Shown: positions 21,356 through 32,908, counted from the stretch's first letter. The stretch: DNA of 64,000 nt from Durusdinium trenchii (GCA_963970005.1 CAXAMN010028928.1:213931-277930), one strand, 5' to 3'. The notes: generated by a model not told the origin, from the sequence alone. Program-made: numbers and translations.

Positions 21356-22168
21356 TGTCTGGCTTCATGCCAGCCCAGGGTGACCCCGCAGAGTGGCCCC
21401 TGTGGACCCGTTGAACGGGGGTTTGTCGAACGTACCCCCTGCCCGGATACAAAGCAGCTCGCAGCGAGCGTAGGAGGCTTATGCCAAAGTGATTTGCCAA
21501 GACCTGACGGATTATTGCATTCCAAGCTGGCAGCCATTTTGGCATGCCTTTAGGTGACCACAGCGGTCAGAGCAGCCAGCCATTTTGGCACGGCACAAGG
21601 TGACCATAGCGGTCAAAGCAATTTGAAGGTTCATTGGAACCTGCGATTCCCCTTTTCATCCTTTTCCCCTTGACGCACTTCTTTTTCTCTTGTTTTCTTT
21701 CATGTCTTCCCTTGCTTCATGTCCTGTCATCTCATCTCTTTCCTTCTTTTGCGTGCATATGGCTCGGCCCTTAGTATGTACACGCACAACCTACTTTCAA
21801 ATCAGGTTTAGGTCGCCCAGATTTTTACAATGAGGTGGGTTGTCATCGGTTGTCCCTGTGCACTTGGTTCCTTTTCATTGCCACCACACACACTTTTGTC
21901 CCGTCTTGTCTTCTCTTTATGTCTTCATTCTTTTGTCTTTTCGCGCACACACTCACACACTTGCCCTGACCTTTGCGCTTCTCGCCTCCCCTCGGGGGGG
22001 CGTGTGTGTGTAACCTTTGGAGTCACAAGGTTCCTGTTGGATTGTTTAGGATAATTTTAAGCAAGGGCGCCAGGGATGCACACTGGACTGGCACCAACGA
22101 AGACGCCAGTGTTGCATCTGTGAAATCAATCCGGCACGCCGGATTGACGTACCTGCATGGAAAGAAAC
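21356..22168 (+). mobile_element. Dispersed repeat family X, copy 2
   Basis: Matches copy 1 (9384-10143) in order from the CCAGCCCAGGGTGA block through GCTCGCAGCGAG, the pyrimidine-rich CTTCATGTCCTGTCATCTC stretch, GGTCGCCC and TTGTCCCTGTGCA, to GGAGTCACA near 22018. It has no protein-coding content. Two GCCATTTTGGCA motifs at 21533 and 21578 are specific to this copy. It sits between direct repeats R1 and R2. Confidence 0.65.
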
Positions 22169-22425
22169 CTACGTAGAGCACAAGCTGTCTACTACGTTGT
22201 TTCCATCAGTAAAGGGCTAGTGCAGCGACGCTTCACTTTAGAATCTTCGTGAGCTTGGGATCTGAACTTGAACTTGCCCTTGGAACTTGCCCTTGCAGGT
22301 TTCGGCGGTTTTGGATTCATCATTTGGGCTTTACCGTTTTTCTCTTATCTGGCCTCTTAGGTTTCTTCACTTAAGCCGGCGTGTGGTAAGCCGCATTCAC
22401 ATCACTACGCATTTCTATAAGTGTG
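22169..22425 (+). repeat. Long direct repeat R2
   Basis: Second copy of 21115-21355, including the piece derived from element 1 pol. It differs by an extra GGAACTTGCCCTT duplication and a few substitutions. Confidence 0.88.
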
Positions 22426-25400
22426 TGGTGGGGACTGAAAAGGAAACACACGAGAGAATCGAACATTCACAAATGAAGCCAAACCTCCTTTGAACAACCT
22501 GGAGAACTTCGCCTAGTTTGGTGTGGGTGATGGCGTGGGATGGCCCCGTGGGCTTTCAATGGGCTGCGGCCACTGCGGCCCACTCTTGCAGTGTCAAACT
22601 GACTGGCTGATACGCACTGCGGCAGTGTCTTGTACAGCTGCATGTGTTCTTCTTTCTATTGGCGTCCCAAGCTACACCGGATATTTTGACAAACAGATCG
22701 TGTGTCACCTAACTCCAAAAGGAGGGAACCGTGTTTGCACATGATCCTGGGGCCTCAATTCTGGGGCCCCTAAATAAGGCTCTAATAAAATCCTATTTCC
22801 AGTTGGGTTGCTTGCTTTTGACATCCCGCAACACGTTTTTTCGCCGACACATTAATTATCAATTTGGACAAATCCGGCGGTGGGGGGATACAGTGGGGGT
22901 AGGCACGAACCCTCATGATAGCTGCGCAAAGATGACATGATATTTTATCCCAATTGGCCCTGTTTAATATAGCTACACGACATCCAGCCGCGGCGTGCGT
23001 ATACAATACTAGCGCGCGTTTCCGCTTTCAAGCTTCACAGTGAGATGTGCCGAGCGCGCTTTGATTATGCAGTTTCAATCCTTGAAATGACATGTTTGGA
23101 ACTACAGTAGTTCATGACAGGCGGCCACGAGTAGACCGAGCACTTGCCTTTCCACGCGAGAATGAGCCCTGCTGTTCTTGTCGTGGTGGGCCATACAGCT
23201 TTCCGCTCCAGCTCTTTCTTCCCATTGATTCACACAATTTAACGTCAATTATTATGTGTATACACACACACACACATATATATATATATTCAAATATTGT
23301 TAGAACCAAGCGTCAGAGCAAATGCACGCAAAGCAACTGGCTAAACGCAATGACTCGAACTTTTCTAGCTGGCTGAGCGTAGCGATCTGGCTAAAGGCCT
23401 ATAGTTTTGGGCCCGATGCAACGGGCAGGAACATCATCCATCCGCATGCCGAACTTTCACAATTAGTGTTATTATCATTAGACTATTAGACTATTACAGT
23501 AAGTACAGCTCTTTTGAGTGTGTGTGCAGTGTGCGCGTTTGTTTTCATGTGATGAACGTGCTGCCTGCTGCCAATCTGAAAATCTCCTTCCTACGGTCCT
23601 AAGGCCACCTCAAGCAATGAAATTTGAGCCTGAGTTGCTGAGTTGCTCGGCACACCTTCGTCGGCGCGACGCAACAGAATTTGATAACATTGCATCGCAC
23701 ACGTCAGTGCAGCCCATGGTGGACGCCACCATAGCTGATTGGTGGCTGTGTGGTGCATTTGCAGATGTTGCCGGTGACTGCGATTGTTGCAAGATGTTAC
23801 AAGTTGACCCAAATTGCCGGGGGGAGGCACCAGTCAGCGGTGCTGATGCTTGCCACAACTTGCGCTCACGGTCCGTGGCAGTCAGTCGAACTCGTCCAAC
23901 GGATGGCACCGATTGAATTCCTTATTCCTCAGCGTGCGGTTTTCCTGTGGGCTATCTAAGACATCTACTTTCAGTAGACAAGAATTGAAAACATGCCGTC
24001 TAGAGTCAAAAGGGGGGTCCAAACAGGTTGGGTTGGGTTGAAGTGTATGAACAAAAAGCCATGTGGCCATGATACATCCGGTTCTTGGGGGGGCGGCAAT
24101 TGGCAGTAATACATGCTACGTAGAACACAAGAACACGGACATCGATGATGAGCAATGCTTTACGTAGAACATGGATGCGGTTACCAACGCATTCGTGGCA
24201 AAACATGCTGTTGCCAGACACACTTGTACAGCACACACACACAACAGTAGGTTGTTGTGGTGCAATCATTCTTTAGAGACTGAGGTTTTGTCTTAGCTTT
24301 GGCTCACAGAAGACTGTCCTGTTTGATCTGATCGTGTTGCTTTTTGACCATGTTCCGGCTCCTCTAGGTCTGCTCTTTCGCTTTAGACGCGGACTAGTTC
24401 ATTTCCACTCTCTTCCGAGGGCTCCGCCTTGTGACTTCACTTTGGGCTACGCACTTTATCCAGACCGCTGGCCTCTCACTTGGTCGGTTCTTGCTTCTGC
24501 TTGTTCGTTGCTCCTACAAACTTGGACGTTGGTTCTCCAAAATCTTTTTCGCACTTGATATGGAACAATAAAAAGAGAATAAGTAGTAGCAGTAGTTATA
24601 CTGCAGCACTAGAAATGACGGCGGCAGCAGCTATTTGGACACAAGTGGCATCATGAATCTTCAGGGTTGTTGTGACACCTGTTCTTTCCAGACCACCAAT
24701 AAAAGCTTGGCAAGGGCACTCCGTTCCGAAACCATGTAGTAACCAGCATATGAAACAGCAAAGGGAAAGGTGGGTGAGGCATCCATACTCCAGAATGGAC
24801 TCAAGCCACTATCATATGAGTCGTGCGTGTGCTGGTTTGTGGTGCTGAGTGAGAACTCTCGTATATACTCTCAATCACTTCGTTCAAAGCTGGAAATTTC
24901 GATCAGAACAGGCTAGCAAAAATCCACCAACATTGTTCTAATCATCCAAAAGCCCTTATTAGTGCCCTAAATGGGCCTGGGTGTCGTTGGCACCTTCCAA
25001 TGTAGATATGGGCAACTATTTGGCTTATTTGCAGTATGCTTATTTGTAGCCTATCTTGGGTAGACCCAGGCTCTCATTATTTTGACACTTTGGCTTGGGG
25101 GGTTGTGGGGGATGCTCGAATAGAGCTATATATGTACTCCATGTTCCGAGTACATTTCCTGGCAAGATCGAAGCGTCTGAATCGAGTGGTGACTTTGGGA
25201 ATGACCACACAGTTGACCCTCGTCCCCAGGGTGCTCACGCAAACACACTGTCCGTGATTTGCAGTGAAACCACTCCAGCATCCTGTTTGCAAAAAACCTT
25301 CCAGGTGCGAACAAAAGAAGCAAGAGAGAACAATGCAGCCCGGTGCCGAAACATGAGACCGGAAGGCATGCGGTTGCCTGAATGAAAAACAGAACTCTTT

Positions 25401-26292
25401 TGACCCGGGCCTGCATGTTATGTTGAGCTCCAAGTTTGGGAAGCTAGTGTCCACACCAACCCAGGAGACCACATGACAAGACACGAACACCAATCCCATG
25501 GTGGGCGACTACTCCAATAAACTGTATAAGCTGGACGTGGAGACAAGGTACAGTAACGGTTAACTATCCTTTAAAATATTGCACAATCCTACAACTTGCC
25601 CCTTGAAGGCAAAGGTGCCGAAGATCAAAGCACTGTCTTGAGCTTGCCTGAAATGCCAGGCCGGGCCAGGAAGCGATGCAAAACAGGGGGTCCAAACAGG
25701 GAGAGAGGCGGCAAAGGCCATGGACTCAAAGCATCAACCTGGGAGCGAGATAAAAGTCCAAGCTTTGGGCGTCACCAACCCTCGTCCCAGCAAGGGTGCG
25801 GCTCCTGAGCAAAGAACACCTGTTCAGACAAAAGATACCACCTGAACTCAAGGAACAACATGTTCAACTGGAAGGGCCTTATGCAGAGTATCCCTGCAAC
25901 GTTTCCAAAAGAAAAAGAGGCAGGTCCGAACGGTGCACCAGAGAGCTGACCACCGCTTTTGAAGGACATTCACCGTCGTGAGCCCAGGTCCCACGTGCCC
26001 AACGGGACAAAGGTCACATGCTCGCAGGCTGGCAAGTAGTGGGCTGAAGATGCCGGCGCTTCACATTGGCAAAGGGATCAAGCGAGGTGCTGCGTCACAT
26101 GTAACAGGGCACAGACATGAAAAGCTGGGAGGTACAAGTCAGTGGGTCTGAGAGGCACCCAACGGGTGTCGTTCACCCAGGCCCCAGTGCATCATTATTA
26201 TTGGTTGCTTTGTTTGTTCGATGATATTCATTCACCAACTTCATCCAACTTCTATCGGCAGGAGACTGCAAATAAATGATTGACGTATGGAT
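22426..26292. other. Region without a recognised gene
   Basis: I see no motif-bearing frame on either strand. The longest frames (for example plus 23518-23916 and minus 25077-25499) are isolated and unconvincing. CACACA/TATATA microsatellite at 23262-23290; a short GGTTGGGTTGGGTTG tract at 24028-24042. A CAATAAAAG motif lies at 24698. Confidence 0.5.
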
Positions 26293-26468
26293 TGGGTCAA
26301 AGGATGCATGACCACCACGCTTGATCCTTTTGTTTTCCGTTCGTGCACGCAGGCATTTTCACTTGACTTGGAGCCCATTGCGGCCCAATCCCAACTTGAG
26401 GAGAAAAGAGGGACGCGTCCGTTGTGCGCTGAGTTCATGGTTGCGCCTGCTCCGCACTACTTTATGTG
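26293..26468 (+). repeat. 5' LTR of copia element 2
   Basis: Starts TGGGTCAAAGG. Aligned without gaps to 34613-34788 it shows three mismatches in 176 positions. The functional end is probably at about 26466, before the primer-binding site. Confidence 0.9.
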
Positions 26469-26478
26469 GTAGCGGAGC
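26467..26478 (+). promoter_or_regulatory. Primer-binding site TGGTAGCGGAGC
   Basis: Same 12 bases and same position as in copia element 1; close to the initiator-tRNA-Met type site of copia elements. Confidence 0.75.
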
Positions 26479-26517
26479 CTTGCGAGGCTTCGTTGTTGTT
26501 GAGCTCGATCCAGGTCA

Positions 26518-28488
26518 TTGCGTGTGGTGGGGAGCTATGTCAGGGCGCCGTTGAGTCAGCCGCCACGTCGGCGGCGAAAGAAAGTTGGTTTTGTGGATGA
26601 CTCTGAGGAGTCATGGTGGCAGCCGCCGCAGCCGTCGGTGGATCGTGGGCTTGAAACCGTTAGGGTTGCAGCTGCTGCTGGGGGTACTTCAAAGTTGGGA
26701 GCCGCGAGCCTGGGACCAGGCCGGTCCACCGCAAGCGGTACGTCTTCTTCCTATGAAATGGTAGAGATGGTGGAGGGGCCACCGCCTGCATTGAGATCTC
26801 CTGAACCTGACCGATGCCATCAACAAGGTGCAGATGTTCACGGTGACGCTGGTCGGGATGGAGAAGGGCATGAACGGGGATGGACTTGGACCGCCGACCA
26901 AGACTCGTGGTCGCACTCGGAGCGTGATCATGCTTGGCATTCTTGGCATGAGTGGTATCCGGATCCTTGGAGTGCTATTTCCTGGTCTTCTTGGTGCTGG
27001 TCCTCTTCTCCTTGGACGACATGGTCATGGAACACTTGGCATGAAGCGCCAAGGTCTGCACACCACGTGCCATCAGTGGCCCATGAAGAACAACATCACA
27101 ATGTGCAGTCTAGCGATGGTGTCACTGTGCCTGCAGAACCACAAGTGGAGACGCTTGGTGATCAGGCGGCTGATTGGTGGCAGTCTGATGGCAAATTGAA
27201 TGAATCCATGGATGCGGCTGAATGTCCAGCCGGCCCGTGGGAGCACTTCCGCATGAACGGCAATAGTGATGAAGAAAGGCTGGAAGATAAGACTGGGGCC
27301 AATGCGACATCCAATGCGCCCAGCAAGGCCAAGCCCCGCATCCCTTCATCGTATCCGTCCTCCTTTGCAGCACTGCCGACTGAATCTTACAAAGAGTGGA
27401 AGCGTGCAGTGCAGATGTGGATCGCTGGAGAAGGCGGTATGCTGCCATGTGAGGCGATTGGCCCGCGTGTCTTGTCGGTCTTGAAGGGCCGCGCATCCAT
27501 CCTGACCCACAAGCTGTCCGTGGATGAGGTGTCCAAGCCAGAAGGACTGGCTTTGATCTTCAGCACCTTAGAATCGTCATCCTTGGTGCAGGAGCTTTCA
27601 GTGCAGCGTGGTGAACGGGCACGGCGTGAGTTCTTGCAATGCCGAAGAGCAGCTCACGAGAGCTTAGATTCCTTCTTGATGCGCGTACAGCCCCAGCGTG
27701 ATCGTGTCTTGGTGATGGCTGCAGCTGGAAACAAACTCTCCACCTCAGCAGTGTATTCGGCCTTGCGCCGCGTGGGACCCTTTTTGCAAGGCACTGTACC
27801 GATCGGACGAGGCCTTTCTGATCGGCCTCTTCTTCCAGAACTGCAGCCGGATGTCTCTCAAGGTGGCTCCACTCAGGCATCGTATGGCACTCATGTGTTG
27901 GACGAAGCCGGTGCTGGGTCAGATGACATCGCTGTGGAAGATGGGGATGAAGGTGGGGAGCCTCCGGCTCCTGGTGATGATGAGATCTCTGCAGCAGAGC
28001 ATGAGGCCTTCTTGGCCGTGCAGCAAGGTCAAGCCAGGCTCAAAGCCATCCGTCAAGCTCGAGGATACTACCGTCGAACTGAGCAGTCAGCCGGCGGTGA
28101 CAACGCTGCCAAGAAGAGGCTTGAAGAGCTTATGGCCAAAAATCCATGCAGGGCGTGTGGAGGCTATGGACACTGGAGCAGAGATGCAGTTTGCCCCAAG
28201 AACCAAGCTCGTGCCTCGACAGGTGCCAATGTGATGACCTCAGAGCGGGCGACACCGCCTGCAGTGACAGCCTCAGAAGCGCTGACCGCCTCAGCCTCAT
28301 CGGCTTCTAAGGGTGCATCGACTCAGGCAGCCAAAGGCACACCTGCCATCCATTCGCACGCCGCATTGACGGCAGTTTTAGAAAACTATATCGGCCGACA
28401 GGAGCCAGCACAGCATGTCGCTCGTGCATATCCGGGTCTGGAGCCAATGCCGAAACTGTGTTCGACTTGTCCTCTGATACTTTCCTAG
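26518..28488 (+). CDS. Gag-like protein of copia element 2
   Basis: An open frame of 656 codons. No ATG opens it; TTG lies at 26518 and the first in-frame ATG at 26758. An ATG at 26536 is in another frame and stops after five codons, so the true start may have been lost to a shift. The first 200 residues are rich in Trp, Ser, His and Asp (WSAISWSSWCWSSSPWTTW). A conserved core follows (about 280-420: SYPSSFAALPTESYKEWKRA, ERARREFLQCRRAAHESLDS), typical of copia gag. A zinc knuckle CRACGGYGHWSRDAVC at about residues 544-559 has spacing CX2CX4HX6C, two residues longer than the usual CCHC box. An Ala/Ser/Thr-rich tail leads into the protease, which lies in a different frame. Confidence 0.8.
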   Translation: MRVVGSYVRAPLSQPPRRRRKKVGFVDDSEESWWQPPQPSVDRGLETVRVAAAAGGTSKLGAASLGPGRSTASGTSSSYEMVEMVEGPPPALRSPEPDRCHQQGADVHGDAGRDGEGHERGWTWTADQDSWSHSERDHAWHSWHEWYPDPWSAISWSSWCWSSSPWTTWSWNTWHEAPRSAHHVPSVAHEEQHHNVQSSDGVTVPAEPQVETLGDQAADWWQSDGKLNESMDAAECPAGPWEHFRMNGNSDEERLEDKTGANATSNAPSKAKPRIPSSYPSSFAALPTESYKEWKRAVQMWIAGEGGMLPCEAIGPRVLSVLKGRASILTHKLSVDEVSKPEGLALIFSTLESSSLVQELSVQRGERARREFLQCRRAAHESLDSFLMRVQPQRDRVLVMAAAGNKLSTSAVYSALRRVGPFLQGTVPIGRGLSDRPLLPELQPDVSQGGSTQASYGTHVLDEAGAGSDDIAVEDGDEGGEPPAPGDDEISAAEHEAFLAVQQGQARLKAIRQARGYYRRTEQSAGGDNAAKKRLEELMAKNPCRACGGYGHWSRDAVCPKNQARASTGANVMTSERATPPAVTASEALTASASSASKGASTQAAKGTPAIHSHAALTAVLENYIGRQEPAQHVARAYPGLEPMPKLCSTCPLILS

Positions 28489-29045
28489 CACATCCCCCTA
28501 AGAGCACTGATTATGAAGGTGTAATGATTTTAAACATCGGTTGCGTGCGGTCAGTAGCAGGGACAGCATGGGTGGAGCGGGAAATTGTGCCATTCGTCAA
28601 CGACTCGGTAAACACGTGTCAGTAGAAAGAGCCTCTGACTGGTTTCGCTTTGGAGATGGGGTCCGTCGTCTATCGAGCTATCGTGTCTTTCTTGAGATCG
28701 CCATTAAAGGTCACACCGGTCTTCTTGCTGTCAATGTCATTGATTACCCATGTCCACCTCTGCTAAGTAAGGCTGTGTGTAACGCATTGGGCACGTGCAT
28801 CGATTGCGAGTCCAACGCATGTGAGATTCGGAGGTTGGGCGAACGGAGATGTGCCTTGTGTGTGTCCCCAGAAGGACACTATTTGGTTCGGATCAATGAT
28901 TTCTTTCCCAAAAATCCATCATGGCACACACTCGTCTTCGAGCAGAACAAACAGCCAAAGGTCAATTGTGATGAAGTGCGCATGTTTGAGATTCGTCAAG
29001 GCACCGCCGTAGGCAAGGGGTCCAAATCACGCTTGAGACGGCAAG
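28452..29045 (+). pseudogene. Protease of copia element 2, frameshifted, active-site Asp changed
   Basis: After gag the reading continues one frame over as FDLSSDTFLAHPPKSTDYEG and reaches VMILNIGCVRSVAGTAW at 28521-28571. In element 1 the same place reads ILDIGCTRAMG, so the catalytic Asp is Asn here (AAC at 28533-28535). A second frame change near 28600-28620 leads to FRFGDGVRRLSSYRVFL, the flap region, and then PPLLSKAVCNALGTCID, typical of copia retropepsins. Both changes make it inactive as read. 29049-29405 then reads as an acidic linker (SVQLEEEEELG) in a third frame. Confidence 0.7.
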
Positions 29046-29459
29046 CCCTTGCCGCTGTGTGTGATAGTGCGCCAAGTCCACGACATGGCGAGCCGACGCA
29101 ATCGGAGTGCAGCCGCGCCAGCCGCGAGCTCTCGTCTTCAAGCCAGGCCTCAGGAGCATGCCATTCATTCGGGCCCAGACTTCGGGGGCTCGGAGGTCAG
29201 CTCAGTGCAATTGGAGGAGGAGGAAGAGCTGGGAGCGGCGGGAGTTCTCTCGCCCGGATGGACGGATCCGGAGGAGGACGCTTGGGAGGAGGATGCATCA
29301 ATGGCCTCAACGATGCACCGCCACAAGACACCAAAGGCCGGACGACAGCACCAAAGGCGAAGGCCAAGAGCAATCGATCGTCAGTGCCAGAGACGGAGGA
29401 GGTGACCGAAGATGCTGTGATTCCGGCCAAGGGAACCCAAAGCCAAGAACAAAGCTGCC

Positions 29460-30464
29460 ATGAAGGCAGCGACCACAGGGGAGTTGGCCGATTTCCCTAT
29501 GCTGGGACTCACCAAGTCATGGGACCCTCCCATGAATTGTTCGTGGATCATCCATCAGCGCATCCTAGTGCACAAGTGGAAGGTCTTCCTTCTTCAGCTA
29601 CGCATGAGGCAAGCCATGGAACAAAGCCGCCTGCCATGGAAGCGACAGCCTGCTTGGCTGGCCCGCTTGTATCTGGGGCCACTTCGGATCCTGCGTGAAG
29701 ACGCTCCGCCAGCCAAAGGGAGCAGTGATGTTTCGCTAGGAGCCTCTTCCTGTGTTCGAGCATTCCAAAAAGGGCAAGCTCAGCGGCTGAAGAAAGGCGT
29801 GCAGTATGCCTTGCAAGGCCAAGCCCTTTTGAGAGAGGCGGCACGAGTGAAGCCTGATCGGAAATTTTGCTTGCTCGAAGTGTTTGGGACTTCGGTGTCT
29901 TTGTTTGCTTCGGAATCCAACCATTGGATAGCCTTGGAACCTGTTGATTTGTTGTGTGGGGATGATCTCAATTCTATTTACGAACAAGACCGTGTTTTGC
30001 AGCAATTGGATGCCATGGGTCCTGACTTAGTTGTGATTTGCCCTCCATGCGGCCCATGGAGTAGTCTGCAAGCGATCAACGACCAAGATGTAGTAGTGTG
30101 GAAACGGCTCATGTCATTCCATCTATGGGAATTCACTCGTGCGGTCTGGGACTTGCAAACCTCCAAGGGTGGGTTATGTTTGACTGCACATGAGCAGCCT
30201 TGGTTGAGCAAGGCCCTTGAACTCCAAATCATGACGAGTCGGCCACATCTGCATCGTGCCGTGATAGACCAATGTGCATTCGGGCTAAGGGATCCCGGAA
30301 ACCACAAGCCTATGAGAAAACGAACTGTGCTGGACTGCAACTCGGTTCGATTCGCTTCGTTCCTTGAAGAGAAAGCCCAGTGCACTCATGAGCGTATACT
30401 GATCATCAGGTCATCGAAGGTGCCACATGTGTTCATGGACAATGGGTCAATCGTTCATTGTTAG
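29460..30464 (+). CDS. C5-methyltransferase-like domain of copia element 2
   Basis: 334 open codons between protease and integrase. Residues 136-150 (FCLLEVFGTSVSLFA) fit a motif I strand with the glycine loop worn. DLVVICPPCGPWSSLQ at 189-204 matches motif IV of C5-cytosine methyltransferases, including the Pro-Pro-Cys nucleophile triplet (30042-30050). LTAHEQPWLS at 241-250 stands where ENV is expected. DQCAFGLRD (270-278) followed by KPMRKRTVLDCNS parallels QC..G...KP.R..T in the tyrosine-recombinase element. No target-recognition domain is apparent. It is about 200 residues against 300 or more in true enzymes, so it may bind SAM or nucleic acid without methylating. Its start is not certain; ATG 29460 lies in the polyprotein. 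Confidence 0.55.
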   Translation: MKAATTGELADFPMLGLTKSWDPPMNCSWIIHQRILVHKWKVFLLQLRMRQAMEQSRLPWKRQPAWLARLYLGPLRILREDAPPAKGSSDVSLGASSCVRAFQKGQAQRLKKGVQYALQGQALLREAARVKPDRKFCLLEVFGTSVSLFASESNHWIALEPVDLLCGDDLNSIYEQDRVLQQLDAMGPDLVVICPPCGPWSSLQAINDQDVVVWKRLMSFHLWEFTRAVWDLQTSKGGLCLTAHEQPWLSKALELQIMTSRPHLHRAVIDQCAFGLRDPGNHKPMRKRTVLDCNSVRFASFLEEKAQCTHERILIIRSSKVPHVFMDNGSIVHC

Positions 30465-31936
30465 CAGGTATGTGGACTAAGGAACTGTGTTTGCACATCG
30501 TTGAAGCAGCCGAGAAAACGTTGTTCGGAAACACTGATCCTCCAAGTGTCCGAGTCCCACCGGTCATGTTCAGCTCGATTGATGATCCCGATCTTTCAGC
30601 CGAGATTCGAGCGTGTGAGACATGTCGTGACCAACCTTCCGCATGTTGTCTTCATTGCACCGCATGTTTGTGTGATTCATGTTCCATCAACCATGTTTGC
30701 ACCATGAGGTGGGACACCCATGAGCCCTTCGATGAACCATGTGACAGTCATCTTGCATGCGCAGTTGAAATGGAACCTCCTTCAGATCAATTCATCGGAG
30801 ACCCTGAAGACATATGGCTGAGTGTGCTATTCGAAGGGAGTTCAAACGTCTTCAGGAGGAGGAGGATCAGCGGAAGGGTGATTTTTGGGGCATCGGGTCT
30901 CGGTACGGGTATGTTCGCTTCAGTGGGGCTGCCATGCGTCTTCCCAGAGAAGTTCGTAACCAATTGGCTAAGTTGCATGGACATTTTGGTCACCCCAGTA
31001 ATGAGCGACTAGCCCGTATGCTCCAAATCAATGGTGAAAATAAGAGTGTAATCGAAGGAGCCAAATTGATTCGTTGCAGCATTTGTGAGAGGATCTCAGG
31101 ACCGCGGTCAGCACCGCAAGCATCGTCCAAAGCCCCTGGTAGATTCAATGAGCAGTGTGTACTTGACAGTTTCTTTGTCTTGGATTGTTCCCGCCAGCGA
31201 TGGAACATCACCCATATCCTTGACGGTTTCTGTTCAGTACAATATGGCATTTGCTCCAAGAACCCCAGTAGTGCAGTCAGTGCTGAACTGTTGTTTGAAC
31301 GCTGGATCATGTGTCATGGCCCGCCTGCTGAAGTGGCTGTGGATGGTGGCAGTGAATTTCGAGGCACTTTCGAAGCCATGTGTCGTGTGTTCGACATTAA
31401 GGTCAATGTGATTCGCACTGCTGCCAAATTCAAAGCCGGTTTGAGTGAACGTCATGGAGCCATCCTGAAACTCATGATCCTTCGTCTCATCCATGAGCTA
31501 AGTATCAATAAGGAATCTGAACTCAAGCTTAGCTACTGCCATGTGTTGTCAGGCAAAGAACCGTCTCCTTAGGAAGTGTGGCCGGTCACCGTTGCAGGTG
31601 GTGCAGGGACGAGACGTCCTGGTCCCCTCAGCCCTCGTCCAACAAGTGGCAGATGGCGAGGTGCGGATGAGCACCAATCATGCCATCACACATGATCGCA
31701 TGGAGCAGTTGAGGCGTGCTGCCATGTCAGCCTTTCAATGGCTGGACTCGCATGAGCGTTTGAGGGTAGCTCTCAACTCCCGATCTCGTCCCCCGGACGC
31801 CAGGAACCATTGTCTACTTCATTACTTCCACAAGCCTCCGGGACAGCATCGCCGCTTGCAGGACAACGCCACTGGACAACAAGGTCCAGCCGTGGTCGCT
31901 GCCACGGAGGGTATCGATAAAGTGTGGGTTCGGTAA
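30458..31936 (+). pseudogene. Cys-rich segment plus integrase of copia element 2, frameshifted
   Basis: Three frames in succession. First, 30458-30830: MWTKELCLHIVEAAEKTLFG, then a cysteine cluster (ACETCRDQPSACCLHC, CLCDSCSINHVC) resembling a B-box zinc finger. Second, from about 30830: the integrase zinc domain (LAKLHGHFGHPSNERLARML ... RCSICERIS) and catalytic core (CVLDSFFVLDC, VAVDGGSEFRGTF, AGLSERHGAILK), giving D, D (31342) and E about 34 residues on. Third, from about 31541: the integrase tail (GRSPLQVVQGRDVLVPSALV), then DKVWVR before a stop at 31936. Integration function is lost as read; the catalytic residues themselves are preserved. Confidence 0.75.
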
Positions 31937-32908
31937 AAGGGGAGTGTAACCCGGGTAGCTCTTGAAAATGTCAGACTAGCAACTCCTGAGGAAACTTTAG
32001 ATACTAGGCTATCGTTGCCAGTCCGCCGATCGGTCATGACATGTCAGCACCAGTTGTAGGAGACATGCCTTCACAAACGTCAGTGACACCAAAGCCAGTA
32101 GGATCCACAGACCTTGCACGAGATGACACTCATGCATCGATCGCTGAACCCACTGGTCTGGTGCCATCCAATGTCCTCCCGGAGGCGGAACAGAGTCCCG
32201 AAATGTTGCAGCAGCTTGAACGATGCAGGCAAGCAGCCGACCGACTTGACGGGTACTACCCCCTCCCAACAAGCCAGCCATTGACCCTTCGCATGATCCA
32301 AGCCTTCCTTCCACCATGCCCACATCCTCGACTGAGGGTAGTGCACTGACTCCTTTTCGTCTTGAAGATGCCAGGGTGAAGCATAAAGTAGAGTTCTTTG
32401 AAGGGGGAGCGCAAGCACATGTTTGGGATTCAATTCGTGAGCGTTTAGCTGATTGGGGGGATTTGCAAGACTCAGCCCTGAAGCGTGCCAGGTTGGACAG
32501 CGACATCCGTGCAGCTTTCGACTCCCTGGACCAAGGCCATGCGGTGCTGAAGCGAGAGCGGAAGCGTGATCTGCAAGAGGCCAGTAACATCGAGAAATCA
32601 GGTAAGTTGAGCAAGAAGGACATCCTTGGTCCTTCTAGCATTGAAGGGAGAATGTCGACCTCTTCAGAGACGGCTGCATTTGAAGTGATGTGTGAAGCCG
32701 GGGTGGTGCCCTGGGCTCCGGAATGGGCCCCTGCTTGCTGGACGCTTGAAGTGACAATTCATCAGACGTCACAACACGATCAAGAAGATTGTATTCGACA
32801 AGAAGCCAAACTTTGTGAAGCACGATTTGCCCTGTTTTAACAAGGCTTTGATGAGGAATTGAAGAACAAAGACCACCTGGCGCTCGCAATGAGATCTATG
32901 TCAAGGAC
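31937..32908 (+). other. Linker between integrase and reverse transcriptase of copia element 2
   Basis: Coding-like but shifted. 32041-32349 reads MSAPVVGDMPSQTSVTPKP, a Ser/Pro-rich linker. 32316-32840 includes EDARVKHKVEFFEGGAQAHV and RERLADWGDLQDSALKRARL. At 32845 GFDEELKNKDHLAL appears in another frame before the RT core. Confidence 0.5.

Noticed and set aside
21533-21590. Two GCCATTTTGGC motifs resembling the core of the dinoflagellate spliced leader
   Set aside because: Only about 12 bases match, the motif is nearly palindromic, the following CTCAAG is missing, and family X copy 1 lacks it.
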